Assembly (NCBI GenBank): GCA_964465125.1
Contig: CAYXIO010000022.1
Location: 1 to 60,902, forward strand
Source of the DNA: CAYOHG01 sp964465125
GTDB lineage: Bacteria; Planctomycetota; Phycisphaerae; UBA1845; Fen-1342
DNA: 60,902 nt
Direction: 5' to 3'
Shown piece after piece: positions 36,877 through 45,288 of this stretch (position 1 is its first letter; the number at the start of each line of letters is the position of its first letter). The notes beneath the pieces were generated by a model. The model had not been told where the DNA came from. It saw nothing but the letters and a program-made list of their open reading frames with translations, and searched no databases. The position numbers and the translations under genes are program-made.

Positions 36877-37065
36877 GTGGTCTCCTCCCGGTATTGAATG
36901 GCCCCGGAACCGACGAGCTGCCCGCCCTCGTAGGACGATGCCGACGAAGCGCAGCACAACGAGCCGCGCTGCCGGTCGAACGAGGGGTCGTTGGGATCAG
37001 ACGCCCAATGGCTGTCCCGGGATCCGGCGAAATGCCGGCCGGGCGCCCGTTGCTCCTGTTCCCGC

Positions 37066-37095
37066 ATAATGTGCGGAATGCAAAGGCCATGTCAA
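37066..37095 (-). promoter_or_regulatory. Predicted promoter of the PEP-CTERM gene
   Basis: On the minus strand a perfect TTGACA (37095-37090) is followed after 18 bp by CATTAT (37071-37066), four of six matches to the -10 consensus. It would give a leader of about 180 nt before the GTG start. Confidence 0.45.
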
Positions 37096-37150
37096 CGAAA
37101 ATCTTCTTACGGGGGCGGCTTTCTTCCCGTCGCAATCCAACGCGCCGGGC

Positions 37151-37178
37151 TTGACATTGAAGGTGGAGTGCATAAACT
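37151..37178 (+). promoter_or_regulatory. Predicted promoter of argR and the arginine operon
   Basis: A perfect TTGACA (37151-37156), a 16-bp spacer and TAAACT (37173-37178) lie about 30 bp before the argR ATG. The next genes follow without another obvious promoter, so this may drive much of the 14-kb cluster. Confidence 0.5.
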
Positions 37179-37191
37179 GCCGATAGTTATG
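37171..37191. promoter_or_regulatory. Candidate ARG box overlapping the argR -10
   Basis: CATAAACT (37171-37178) and AGTTATG (37185-37191) form a near-palindrome (CATAA/TTATG arms) that covers the predicted -10. AT-rich palindromes of about 18 bp are typical ArgR operators, although this one matches the E. coli and Bacillus consensus only loosely. Autorepression is inferred. Confidence 0.45.
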
Positions 37192-37211
37192 ATTTATTCA
37201 CAGGTGCGGGC

Positions 37212-37673
37212 ATGAGGCACAAGATCGACCGGCAGGCGGCGCTTCAGCGGCTTGTCCGCACGCAGACCGTCGGGAGTCAGGACGAGATGGTCATTGAGCT
37301 CCGCAGGCTGGGCTTTGCGTCAACGCAGGCCAGCATCAGTCGCGACGTTCGCGAGCTGGGGCTGGTGAAGCTGCACGGCCGCTACCGCACCCCGGCCCAG
37401 ATTTCGGTCCCTCAGGCCGGCCCCGGCGCACCCGGACCGGGCGGGTCGGACAACGGTTTAATCACCGGAGTCGAGCCGATCGGCGCCAATTTCGTCCTGC
37501 TGCGGACCCCCCCGGGCGCAGCCAGCGCCGTCGCGGCCAATCTCGACCGCCGCGGCCTTGCCGAGATCGTCGGCACCATTGCCGGGGACGACACCGTCCT
37601 GGTGGCCGTCCGCAGCCGGGCGGCCCAGGGCCGCGTGCTCCTGTCCCTGCGCACCCTCAGCGCCAAGCGATGA
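37212..37673 (+). CDS. argR: Arginine repressor ArgR
   Basis: A 153-residue repressor. The N-terminal winged helix includes GSQDEMVIELRRLGF and ASTQASISRDVRELGLVKL, matching the ArgR DNA-binding domain. A Pro/Gly-rich linker (65-80) leads to the C-terminal oligomerisation and arginine-binding domain, with GTIAGDDTVLVAVRS holding the usual GDDT/V motif. It binds ARG boxes when arginine is present. It is the first gene of the arginine cluster, 71 bp before argG. Confidence 0.95.
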   Translation: MRHKIDRQAALQRLVRTQTVGSQDEMVIELRRLGFASTQASISRDVRELGLVKLHGRYRTPAQISVPQAGPGAPGPGGSDNGLITGVEPIGANFVLLRTPPGAASAVAANLDRRGLAEIVGTIAGDDTVLVAVRSRAAQGRVLLSLRTLSAKR

Positions 37674-37744
37674 TCGTTCTCTCAACCTGACCTGTGCCCC
37701 CGAAGCGCGCCGATCGCCCGCGCCCGATGGAGATTCGAAGCGAG

Positions 37745-38962
37745 ATGAAGCAGAAAGTCGTACTGGCCTACTCCGGCGGACTCGATACCAGCTACTGCGC
37801 CGTCTGGCTGCGCGAGCAGGGCTGGGACGTGCACACCGTCACGGTGCAGACCGGCGGCTTTGAGCCCGCCGAGCTCGCGGAGATCGAGCAGCGCGCCCGG
37901 TCCGCGGGCGCAGCCAGCCATCTCACGCTCGACGCGCGCCGCGAGCTGTTTGACGACTCCTTGCGCTACCTCATCTTCGCCAATGCCCTGCGCGGCGACA
38001 CCTACCCGCTGTGCGTCTCGGCCGAGCGCATGGTGCAGGCGCGGCGCTGCGCCTTGCACGCGCGCGAGATCGGTGCGGCTGCGTTGGCACACGGCTCCAC
38101 CGGCGCCGGCAACGACCAGGTGCGCTTCGACCTCGCCTTTCGCGTTCTCGCGCCGGGAATCAACGTACTCACTCCGATCCGCGATCAAGCGCTCTCGCGC
38201 GAGCAGGAGAGCGAGTTCCTCGCGCGCCACGGCGTCCGCGTGCCGCCCAAGACCACGCGCTACTCGATTAACCGCGGTCTGTGGGGCGCCACGATCGGCG
38301 GCGCCGAGACGCACACCAGCGACGGAGTGCTGCCGGAGAGCGCTTACCAGCTCACCGCGCCCGCCTCGCTGTGGCCGGGCCAGCCCGAGACGCTGCGGCT
38401 GCGCTTCGAGCGAGGCATTCCGGTGGCGATCGACGACGAGCGGCTCGATCCGGTCGGCTTGATCGAGCGTCTCAACCGCCGGGCCGGGCGGCACGGCGCC
38501 GGCCGCGGCATGCACGTCGGTGACACCATCCTGGGAATCAAGGGGCGCGTGGCCTTCGAGGCGCCGGGCGCTGTCGTGCTGATCCAGGCCCACCGCGAAC
38601 TCGAGAAGCTCGTGCTGACGCGCGCCCAGTTGTTCTGGAAGCGAACCCTGGGCGATCTCTACGGCGGCATGCTGCACGAGGCGCGCGGCTTCGACCCGCT
38701 GATGCGTGACCTCGAGGCGTTTCTGCAATCGTCGCAGCAGCGCGTCAGCGGCGACGTGCAGGTGCGGCTGTTCGCCGGACAGGCCGCGGTGCTCGGCGCG
38801 AACAGCCCGCATTCGTTGCTGGGCGCGGGGGCGCGCTACGGCGAAAGCAGCGCCCTGTGGAGCGGCGCGGAGGCGGCGGCGTTCAGCAAGCTCTACGGCA
38901 CGCAGGAGCAACTGCTGGCCGCGCTGGCCGAGAAAGGAGATGCCGATGCGAGTGCGCGTTGA
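37745..38962 (+). CDS. argG: Argininosuccinate synthase
   Basis: A 405-residue enzyme joining citrulline and aspartate with ATP. It has the pyrophosphatase loop LAYSGGLDTSYC at the N terminus, HGSTGAGNDQVRFDL, PIRDQALSREQE, and RYSINRGLWG; the length is normal for ArgG. Three in-frame starts exist (GTG 37694, ATG 37727, ATG 37745). The last is chosen because conservation begins at MKQKVVLAYSGG and a GGAG lies upstream. The 3' end overlaps the next gene by 17 bp, suggesting coupled expression. Confidence 0.93.
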   Translation: MKQKVVLAYSGGLDTSYCAVWLREQGWDVHTVTVQTGGFEPAELAEIEQRARSAGAASHLTLDARRELFDDSLRYLIFANALRGDTYPLCVSAERMVQARRCALHAREIGAAALAHGSTGAGNDQVRFDLAFRVLAPGINVLTPIRDQALSREQESEFLARHGVRVPPKTTRYSINRGLWGATIGGAETHTSDGVLPESAYQLTAPASLWPGQPETLRLRFERGIPVAIDDERLDPVGLIERLNRRAGRHGAGRGMHVGDTILGIKGRVAFEAPGAVVLIQAHRELEKLVLTRAQLFWKRTLGDLYGGMLHEARGFDPLMRDLEAFLQSSQQRVSGDVQVRLFAGQAAVLGANSPHSLLGAGARYGESSALWSGAEAAAFSKLYGTQEQLLAALAEKGDADASAR

Positions 38963-39999
38963 CAAGATCGCTTCGTCCACCGGCAACGTGCCGCTGCGCC
39001 AGGAGCTGCGGCTGAGCGACCAGATTCCGGCCCGCGAGGGCTTCATCGTCGCCGGCCGCATTCACGGCGAGAAGTCGGTCTACAACACGCTGGAAGACCC
39101 GCACGGCCGCATGGTTCCGCTGCACGACGGCGACGTCATTGTCGGCGTGCTGGGCCGGCGCGAGGCGCTGCGCGGCTATTCCGGATCCGTGCCAGCGCAG
39201 GTTCGCGCCGGCGATCGGCTCCAGGTGCTGAACCTGGGCGGCGTGATCGGTCAGTGCGTCTCGATCAACCCTGATCTCGGCCGGCCCTTCGACCTCGAGC
39301 TCCTCGGCGCGGTGCTCNNNNNNNNNNGACCGCAACGGCGTTCCGGCGCACATCGGGATGAACGCGATCGCGCCGGGCGCCGGGCCGCTGCCGACTGTGC
39401 CGACCGTCTACGTCGCCGGCACGTGCATGAACGCGGGAAAAACCTCCGCGGCCTGCCAGCTCATTCGCCAGCTCGCGCGGCGCGGGCATACCGTCGGCGC
39501 CTGCAAGCTGACCGGCATCTCGCTACGGCGCGACACGCTGCAAATGAGCGACTACGGCGCGGCGCTGGCCGTCTCGTTCAACGAGGCCGGCGTCGTCGCC
39601 ACCAATCCCCAGAACGCCGTCGCGGTCACGCGCACCCTGCTGGCCCACGTCGCGCGGCGCGGCGTCGACGTGATCGTCGCGGAGCTGGGCGACGGGCTGT
39701 TCGGCGAGTACGGCGTCGCGCAGATTCTGGAGGAGGTCGAGCTGCGCGAGCGCGCCGACGTGCTCGTGCTGTGCGCGAACGACCCGGTCGGCGCCTGGGG
39801 CGCGCAGCGGTTGCTGGAGGAGCGCTACCAGCTCCGCATTTCGGTCGTGTGCGGGCCGGCCACCGACAATGACGTCGGAGTGCGCTTCATTAGGAAGCAG
39901 CTCGGTCTGCCGGCCATCAATGCGCGAACGCACGGCTCCCGGCTTGGCGAGTTCGTCGCCGAGCAGCTTGATGCGCGTCTGGCTCGGTGCCCGGCATGA
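38946..39999 (+). CDS. P-loop NTPase of unknown function in the arginine operon, interrupted by a scaffold gap
   Basis: The ATG at 38946 follows AAAGGAG and overlaps argG. It encodes 124 residues of a beta-rich N-terminal domain (EGFIVAGRIHGEKSVYNTLEDP), then ten N. After the gap, 223 residues continue to the stop at 39999, with VAGTCMNAGKTSAACQL, whose GT-x4-GKT spacing matches dethiobiotin synthetase-like (BioD/SIMIBI) P-loops. DVIVAELGDGLFGEYG resembles the BioD switch region. The two halves differ in phase only because the N run is not the true gap length. No family member of known function is recognised. The stop overlaps argC. Confidence 0.75.
39318..39327. other. Assembly gap (10 N)
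   Basis: Ten N lie inside the P-loop gene. The codon phase before and after the run agrees only if the true missing length is a multiple of three, so the run is a placeholder and not a frameshift in the organism. Confidence 0.97.
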
Positions 40000-41060
40000 G
40001 CACGGAGATTCGCGTCGCCATCCTGGGTGGAACCGGATACATCGCCGGCGAGCTGTTGCGGCTGCTCGCGCAGCATCGGCACGTTCGCGTGACCAGCGTC
40101 TGCTCGGGCTCGGCGCGCGGCCGGGGCTTGGCCGACGTGCATTCGCATCTGCGCGGGTTCTACCCGCAGTCGTTTGATGCGGAGCCGAATCTCGAGTCCC
40201 TGTGCGACCGGCCGCGCGGCGTGCTCGTCTCGGCGCTGCCGAGCGGTGAAAGTGCCGCGGCGATTGCGGCACTGCTGACGGCGGCGGAGAAGAGCGCCGG
40301 CACAACCGCCCTGAGAGTGATCGACTTGTCGGGTGATTTCCGGCTGAGCGACGTCGAGACGCATCAGCGCTGCTACCCGGAGACGCCGGCGCTGACCGAG
40401 CTGCGCAGGCGGTTTGTCTACGGAATGCCCGAGCTGACGCGCGATGCGTTGCGCGGCGCCCGGCTGGTGAGCAACCCGGGCTGCCTTGCGACCGCGGCGA
40501 TCTTGGCGCTCGCGCCGCTGACCTCGCGGGGGCTGAAGGGGCTGGTCGCGATCGACGCGCGGACCGGCTCGTCCGGCGCCGGCCGCCAACTCAAGGACAG
40601 CACGCACCATCCGACGCGGCATGCGGACTTCCGCGCGTATCGCCCGCTGGCGCACCAGCACGAGCCGGAGATTCGCCAAGCGCTGGGCGACCCGCTCGGC
40701 GAGCGCCTCGCGACCAGCTTCGTCGCGCACAGTCTGCCCGTGGCGCGCGGCATCTTCGTCACGGCGCATGCCCTGCTGAGCGAGCCGATCGAGTCCGCCG
40801 CCCTGCGAGCGCACTACCAGGCCTTCTTCGCCAAGAGTCCGTTCGTGCGGCTTCGGGACGAAACCCCGACGCTCCAGGACGTCGTCGGCTCGAACTTCTG
40901 CGACTTGGCCCTCGCTGCGCGCGGTCGACAGGTCGTGGTCATGGCGGCGCTCGACAACCTGGTGAAAGGCGCCGCGGGAACCGCGATTCAGAACCTGAAT
41001 CTGATGTTCGGCCTTCCGGAGACGACCGGCCTGTGGCAGCCGTCGCTGCGGCCCGTGTAG
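39996..41060 (+). CDS. argC: N-acetyl-gamma-glutamyl-phosphate reductase
   Basis: A 354-residue NADPH-dependent reductase acting on N-acetyl-glutamyl phosphate to give the semialdehyde. It has the Rossmann motif ILGGTGYIAGELLRLL, the active-site SNPGCLATAAI with catalytic Cys, and the substrate segment IDARTGSSGAGRQ. The ATG overlaps the previous stop as ATGA, so the GTG nine bases upstream is not preferred. It is followed after 8 bp by argD. Confidence 0.95.
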   Translation: MSTEIRVAILGGTGYIAGELLRLLAQHRHVRVTSVCSGSARGRGLADVHSHLRGFYPQSFDAEPNLESLCDRPRGVLVSALPSGESAAAIAALLTAAEKSAGTTALRVIDLSGDFRLSDVETHQRCYPETPALTELRRRFVYGMPELTRDALRGARLVSNPGCLATAAILALAPLTSRGLKGLVAIDARTGSSGAGRQLKDSTHHPTRHADFRAYRPLAHQHEPEIRQALGDPLGERLATSFVAHSLPVARGIFVTAHALLSEPIESAALRAHYQAFFAKSPFVRLRDETPTLQDVVGSNFCDLALAARGRQVVVMAALDNLVKGAAGTAIQNLNLMFGLPETTGLWQPSLRPV

Positions 41061-41068
41061 GAGATGCC

Positions 41069-42214
41069 TTGAGCGCCCCGAGCCTGATTGAAACCTATCC
41101 GCCCTTCCCGTTCACGCTGGTGAGCGGAGCCGGAAGCCGTGTCTGCGACGGCGACGGTCGGGAGTACCTGGATCTCTACGGCGGGCACGCGGTGGCGCTG
41201 CTGGGTCAGGCGCATCCCGGCGTTTCGCAGGCGCTGAGCGCGCAGGCCGACCGGCTGAGCTTCTATTCGACCGCGGCAACGCTGGAGATTCGCAGCCGCG
41301 CCGCCGACCGCTTGTGCGCGTTTGCGGGCGCAGGTCTGGGGCACGTCTTCTTCTGCAACAGCGGCGCCGAGGCGAACGAGAACGCGCTGAAGCTGGCGAT
41401 TCAGCAGACGGGCCGCACGCGCATCGCGGCGCTGCGCGGCGCGTTTCACGGACGCACGCTGCTGGCCCTGGCTGCGACCGACAACGCCCGGCTGCACCAG
41501 CCGTTCAAGGACGTGCTGCCCCCGGTTACGCGCCTCGCGCCGGAATCGGCCGCAGACCTGGCCGAGATCGACGCCCGCACCGCGGCCGTGATCGTCGAGC
41601 CGATTCAGAGCATGGCGGGCGTGGTGGCGCTCAGCCCGGAGTATTTGAGCGCGCTGCGCCGCCGCTGCGACGAACTCGGCGCCTGGCTGATCTACGATGA
41701 AGTGCAAACCGGGATGGGCCGGCTGGGTCGGCCGCTCGCGGCCGGCGACCATGGCGTGTCGCCCGACGTCGCCACCCTCGCCAAGGGCATGGCCAACGGC
41801 GTGCCAATCGGCGCGGTCTTGATGACGCCGCACATTGCGCAGCGCGTGGAAACGGGCGATCTCGGCAGCACGTTCGGCGGCGGACCGCTGGCCTGTGCGG
41901 CGCTGCTCGCTGTGCTCGACGCGATTGGGCAGGAGCATCTGCTCGCGCACGCGGAGTCGTTCGGGCGGCGCGCGGCGCGCGTGCTGAAGGTCGGCCCGGT
42001 GGCGGAAGTGCTCGGCTGCGGCTGCCTGCTGGGACTGCGGCTGAGTCGTCCGGCGAAAGAAGTGCAGCAGGCGCTGCTGGAGCGCCGCATCATCGTGGCC
42101 ACAAGCGGCGACCCGCACGTGATTCGGCTGCTGCCGCCGATCAACACGCCTTTGAACGTCCTGGATGAGCTGGCGGACGCGCTGCGGCACATAGACGCCG
42201 GGTGCGAGGAGTAG
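41069..42214 (+). CDS. argD: Acetylornithine (acylornithine) aminotransferase
   Basis: A 381-residue class III aminotransferase making N-acylornithine from the semialdehyde with glutamate. It shows YLDLYGGHAVALLGQAHP, FFCNSGAEANENALK, GAFHGRTLLALAAT, LIYDEVQTGMGRLG and the PLP lysine in ATLAKGMANG. A TTG start at 41069 is chosen because GGAG precedes it by 7 bp and no ATG or GTG lies nearby. Acyl group preference (acetyl or succinyl) is not decided by sequence; the following argF type makes an acylated intermediate certain. Confidence 0.92.
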   Translation: MSAPSLIETYPPFPFTLVSGAGSRVCDGDGREYLDLYGGHAVALLGQAHPGVSQALSAQADRLSFYSTAATLEIRSRAADRLCAFAGAGLGHVFFCNSGAEANENALKLAIQQTGRTRIAALRGAFHGRTLLALAATDNARLHQPFKDVLPPVTRLAPESAADLAEIDARTAAVIVEPIQSMAGVVALSPEYLSALRRRCDELGAWLIYDEVQTGMGRLGRPLAAGDHGVSPDVATLAKGMANGVPIGAVLMTPHIAQRVETGDLGSTFGGGPLACAALLAVLDAIGQEHLLAHAESFGRRAARVLKVGPVAEVLGCGCLLGLRLSRPAKEVQQALLERRIIVATSGDPHVIRLLPPINTPLNVLDELADALRHIDAGCEE

Positions 42215-42220
42215 CGAGTC

Positions 42221-43231
42221 ATGCGGCACTGGTTGAGCATGTTGGACTACGAACCGAGCGAGCTGGCCGAGCTGATCCGCACGGCGCGCGAGCTCAAGGC
42301 CGGCCGAGCCGTGTCGGCGGCCGAGGCGCTCAGCCGCCGCACGCTCGTGATGGTCTTCTTCAACCCGTCGCTGCGCACGCGCACCTCGTTCGAAGCGGCG
42401 ATGCTCCGATACGGGGGCCACGCGATCACGCTGTCGGTCGGCGGCGACACGTGGAAGCTCGAACATCGCGACGGGGCGGTGATGGATTCGGACGCCGCCG
42501 AGCACGTGCGCGAAGCCGCGCCGGTGCTGAGCCGCTACGGGGACCTGATCGCGGTCCGGGCGTTTGCGGCGATGAAGAGCGCCGCGGAGGATGCGCGCGA
42601 GACGCTGATCCGGTCCTTTGCGCGCTTCGCGACCGTCCCGCTGCTCAACATGGAGTCGGCGATCGAGCACCCCTGCCAGGGCATGGCGGACTGGATGACG
42701 GCGGACGAGTTGCTCAAGGGAGCGCGCGGCAAGCGCTTCGTGCTGAGCTGGGCGCCGCATCTCAAGCCGCTCCCGTTGGCGGTGCCGCACTCGGCGGTGC
42801 TGGCCGCGGCGGCGGCGGGCATGCACGTCGCCCTCGCGCATCCGAAGGGCTACGACCTCGACGCGGCCATCCTGGATCGCGCGCGCGGCTGGTGCAGTGC
42901 CGCGGGCACGAAGCTGGAAATCACGGACGATCAGCGCGGCGCGTGCCGCGGCGCGGACGTCATCTACGCCAAGAGCTGGGGCGCGACCGGCCTGTATAGC
43001 AACGCGGCGGCGCAGCAGGAGGACATGCGGCGCCTCGCTGGCTGGCGGGTCCGCGCCGCACTGCTCGGCGAGCGGGCGCTGCTGATGCACTGTCTGCCCG
43101 TCCGGAGAAACGTGGAAGTCGCCGACGACGCTCTCGATCACCCGCGCTGTGCGGTGGTGGATGAAGCGGAGAACCGCATGTGGGTGCAGGCTGCGGTCAT
43201 GAGCGCGCTCGTGCCGCGCGGAAAGGAGTAG
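42221..43231 (+). CDS. argF: N-acylornithine carbamoyltransferase (AOTCase/SOTCase type)
   Basis: A 336-residue transcarbamylase closer to Xanthomonas N-acetylornithine and Bacteroides N-succinylornithine enzymes than to ordinary OTCase. It has FFNPSLRTRTSFE for carbamoyl phosphate, VLSRYGDLIAVRAF, EHPCQGMADWM, YAKSWGA, MHCLPVRRNV and DEAENRMWVQAA. At the position that is Glu92 in X. campestris (acetyl) and Pro90 in B. fragilis (succinyl), this protein has Ala93, within MDSDAAEH. At the site of the carboxylated Lys302 it has Glu299. The product would be an N-acylcitrulline. Confidence 0.9.
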   Translation: MRHWLSMLDYEPSELAELIRTARELKAGRAVSAAEALSRRTLVMVFFNPSLRTRTSFEAAMLRYGGHAITLSVGGDTWKLEHRDGAVMDSDAAEHVREAAPVLSRYGDLIAVRAFAAMKSAAEDARETLIRSFARFATVPLLNMESAIEHPCQGMADWMTADELLKGARGKRFVLSWAPHLKPLPLAVPHSAVLAAAAAGMHVALAHPKGYDLDAAILDRARGWCSAAGTKLEITDDQRGACRGADVIYAKSWGATGLYSNAAAQQEDMRRLAGWRVRAALLGERALLMHCLPVRRNVEVADDALDHPRCAVVDEAENRMWVQAAVMSALVPRGKE

Positions 43232-43234
43232 CTC

Positions 43235-44209
43235 ATGCACGTGCAAACGACGCTGGGAGCGCTGAGAACGGCGATTCCCTACATTCGCAACTACCGCGGC
43301 CAGATCTTCGTCGTGAAGCTGGGAGGCGAGCTCTGCGCGCCGGGCCGCGTGCTCGAAAACCTGACCGATCAGCTCAGCCTGCTGCACCAGCTCTCCATCA
43401 AGCTGGTGATCGTGCACGGCGGCGGGCCGCAGGCCACCGCGCTCAGCCGCCAGCTCGGACTTACGCCCCAAGTCGTCGCCGGCCGGCGCGTCACTGACGC
43501 GGGCACGCTCGACGCCGTGAAGATGGCCTTCGCGGGAACGCTGAACACAGACCTCGTGGCGGCGCTGCAAGCGGCGCACGTCAGCGCGGTCGGGCTGTCC
43601 GGGATCGACGCGGGAATGGTCCTGGCGCAGCGCCGCGCGGTGCAGTCGCTGCACGACCCGTCGACCGGCGAGAATCGCGTGGTCGACTTCGGCTTCGTCG
43701 GCGACATCCGCGAAATCCGCACCGACCTGCTGCGCAGCCTCCTCGACGGAGGACGCGTTCCGGTGATCTGCTCGCTGGCCGCCGACCAGCGCGGGCAGGT
43801 GCTCAACGTCAACGCGGACACGCTGGCGGCGGAGCTCGCCGTCGCGCTCGGGGCCGCCAAGTACTTCGTCGTCAGCAACGTCGACGGCGTGCTGCGCGAC
43901 ATCCAGGACCCGACCACTCTGCAATCCTATCTTGACGTTCAGCAGCTCAACGAGTTGGTCGACAGCGGCGCCATCAGCGGTGGCATGCTGCCCAAGCTTG
44001 CCGCGGGCATCCGCGCGCTGCGCGGCGGAGTGCCGCGCGTCCACATCGTCAACGGCCAGACGACCGACGCGCTGCTGTGCGAGGTGTTCACCAACGAGGG
44101 CTGCGGAACGCTGCTGGTCGCGCGCCAGCCGCCGCGGGGCGACCCTGCGCCCGACACCGCACTGACGGCGGACGAGCAGCGCTCGTCGCAGGCGGTCGCC
44201 TCGGCATGA
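43235..44209 (+). CDS. argB: Acetylglutamate kinase
   Basis: A 324-residue amino-acid kinase phosphorylating N-acylglutamate. It has VVKLGGEL, VIVHGGGPQATALSRQLG, the substrate loop VAGRRVTDAGTLDAVKMAFAG, LNVNADTLAAELA and ISGGMLPKLAAGIRAL. It carries a non-conserved tail of about 25 residues. The start has AAGGAG upstream, 3 bp after argF, and the stop overlaps the deacylase gene (ATGA). Confidence 0.93.
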   Translation: MHVQTTLGALRTAIPYIRNYRGQIFVVKLGGELCAPGRVLENLTDQLSLLHQLSIKLVIVHGGGPQATALSRQLGLTPQVVAGRRVTDAGTLDAVKMAFAGTLNTDLVAALQAAHVSAVGLSGIDAGMVLAQRRAVQSLHDPSTGENRVVDFGFVGDIREIRTDLLRSLLDGGRVPVICSLAADQRGQVLNVNADTLAAELAVALGAAKYFVVSNVDGVLRDIQDPTTLQSYLDVQQLNELVDSGAISGGMLPKLAAGIRALRGGVPRVHIVNGQTTDALLCEVFTNEGCGTLLVARQPPRGDPAPDTALTADEQRSSQAVASA

Positions 44210-45288
44210 TCGACCGGCTCGCCCAACTCGTGTCCATTCGCAGCGTCTCGCGCGAGGAGCACGCCGCGGCGGACTACGTCGCGGCGCAGCTCGCCAGCGC
44301 CGGCCTCGCGGTGCAGCGCGATGGCAACAACGTCTGGTGCGAGTTCGGCGACGCGCCGCGCCCGCGGCTGCTGCTCAACTCGCACCTCGACACCGTTCCG
44401 CCGGGAAACGGCTGGAGCGCCGATCCCTGGACGCCCCGGCACGAAGGCGATCGGTTGATCGGGCTCGGCGCCAACGACGCGAAGGGCTGTGTGACCGCCA
44501 TGATCGCCAGCGCGACCCAGCTTCACGCAGCGTCGCGGCGCGGCGAGCGGCTCTCCGGCACGCTCGTGCTGGCGCTCACCGCGGAAGAGGAAACCAGCGG
44601 GCGCGGACTGTCCACCGTCGTGGAGCGCCTGGGGCCGCTCGATGCGGCATTGGTCGGCGAGCCGACCGGGCTGACGCCGATGATCGCGCAGCGCGGGCTG
44701 TTGATTCTGCGTGGCGTGGCGCACGGTAAGACGCGTCACCCGGCGAACACACCCCCGGAGACCGCCGACAACGCCGTTCAGACCGCCGCGGACGATCTCG
44801 TGCGTCTGCGGAGCTTCGATTGGGGGCGGGTCCACCCGCTGCTGGGCCGCTGCCACGGGCACGTGACGCGCATCGACGGGGGGATTGCGAACAACGTCAT
44901 CCCGGACCGGTGCGAGTTCACGCTCGACATTCGTACCGTGCCGACCGAGACGCACGCATCGCTGCTCGACCGGTTGCGCGCCGCGCTGTCCAGCGAGCTG
45001 GCCGTTCACAGCGACCGGCTGGAGCCGGTGGAGACGAGTCCGGAGAGCCGCATCGTCCGCGCGGTTCGACGAGCCTTGCCCGACACGCGGCCCGCCGGCA
45101 GCCCGGCCATGAGCGACCTGGTGTTTCTGCGGGGCACGCCGGCCGTGAAGGTCGGTCCGGGGCAATCCGCCCGCTCGCACACGCCTGATGAGTACGTTTG
45201 CGCGTCCGAGCTGAACGCCGGCGCGGAGGCCTACGCCCGGATCGTCCGCGAGTATTTCCGCCTGGCTGCTTCGGAGGGTTCGTCATGA
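44206..45288 (+). CDS. argE: M20-family deacylase, probable N-acylcitrulline deacylase
   Basis: A 360-residue zinc aminoacylase of the ArgE/DapE group. Metal and catalytic residues are visible in NSHLDTVPPG, GANDAKG, TAEEETSG and VGEPTG, with the C-terminal His in ARSHTPDEY. Since the adjacent carbamoyltransferase uses acylornithine, the likely substrate is N-acetyl- or N-succinyl-citrulline, giving citrulline for ArgG; this is inferred from context. The ATG overlaps the argB stop, and its own stop overlaps argH. Confidence 0.85.
   Translation: MIDRLAQLVSIRSVSREEHAAADYVAAQLASAGLAVQRDGNNVWCEFGDAPRPRLLLNSHLDTVPPGNGWSADPWTPRHEGDRLIGLGANDAKGCVTAMIASATQLHAASRRGERLSGTLVLALTAEEETSGRGLSTVVERLGPLDAALVGEPTGLTPMIAQRGLLILRGVAHGKTRHPANTPPETADNAVQTAADDLVRLRSFDWGRVHPLLGRCHGHVTRIDGGIANNVIPDRCEFTLDIRTVPTETHASLLDRLRAALSSELAVHSDRLEPVETSPESRIVRAVRRALPDTRPAGSPAMSDLVFLRGTPAVKVGPGQSARSHTPDEYVCASELNAGAEAYARIVREYFRLAASEGSS

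Larger units (their letters stand above)
36877..37211. other. Divergent promoter region between the PEP-CTERM gene and argR
   Basis: This 335-bp region has no gene. It holds one predicted promoter on each strand and a candidate ArgR operator, listed separately. The AT content rises sharply near 37085-37205 relative to the flanks. Confidence 0.6.

Noticed and set aside
39318..39357. Frameshifted pseudogene between argG and argC
   Set aside because: The apparent frame change coincides exactly with the run of N, so it is an assembly placeholder.
40988..44044. A 1018-codon minus-strand open frame opposite argC-argD-argF-argB
   Set aside because: Same reason: no protein-like features, and the plus strand carries four recognised enzymes.
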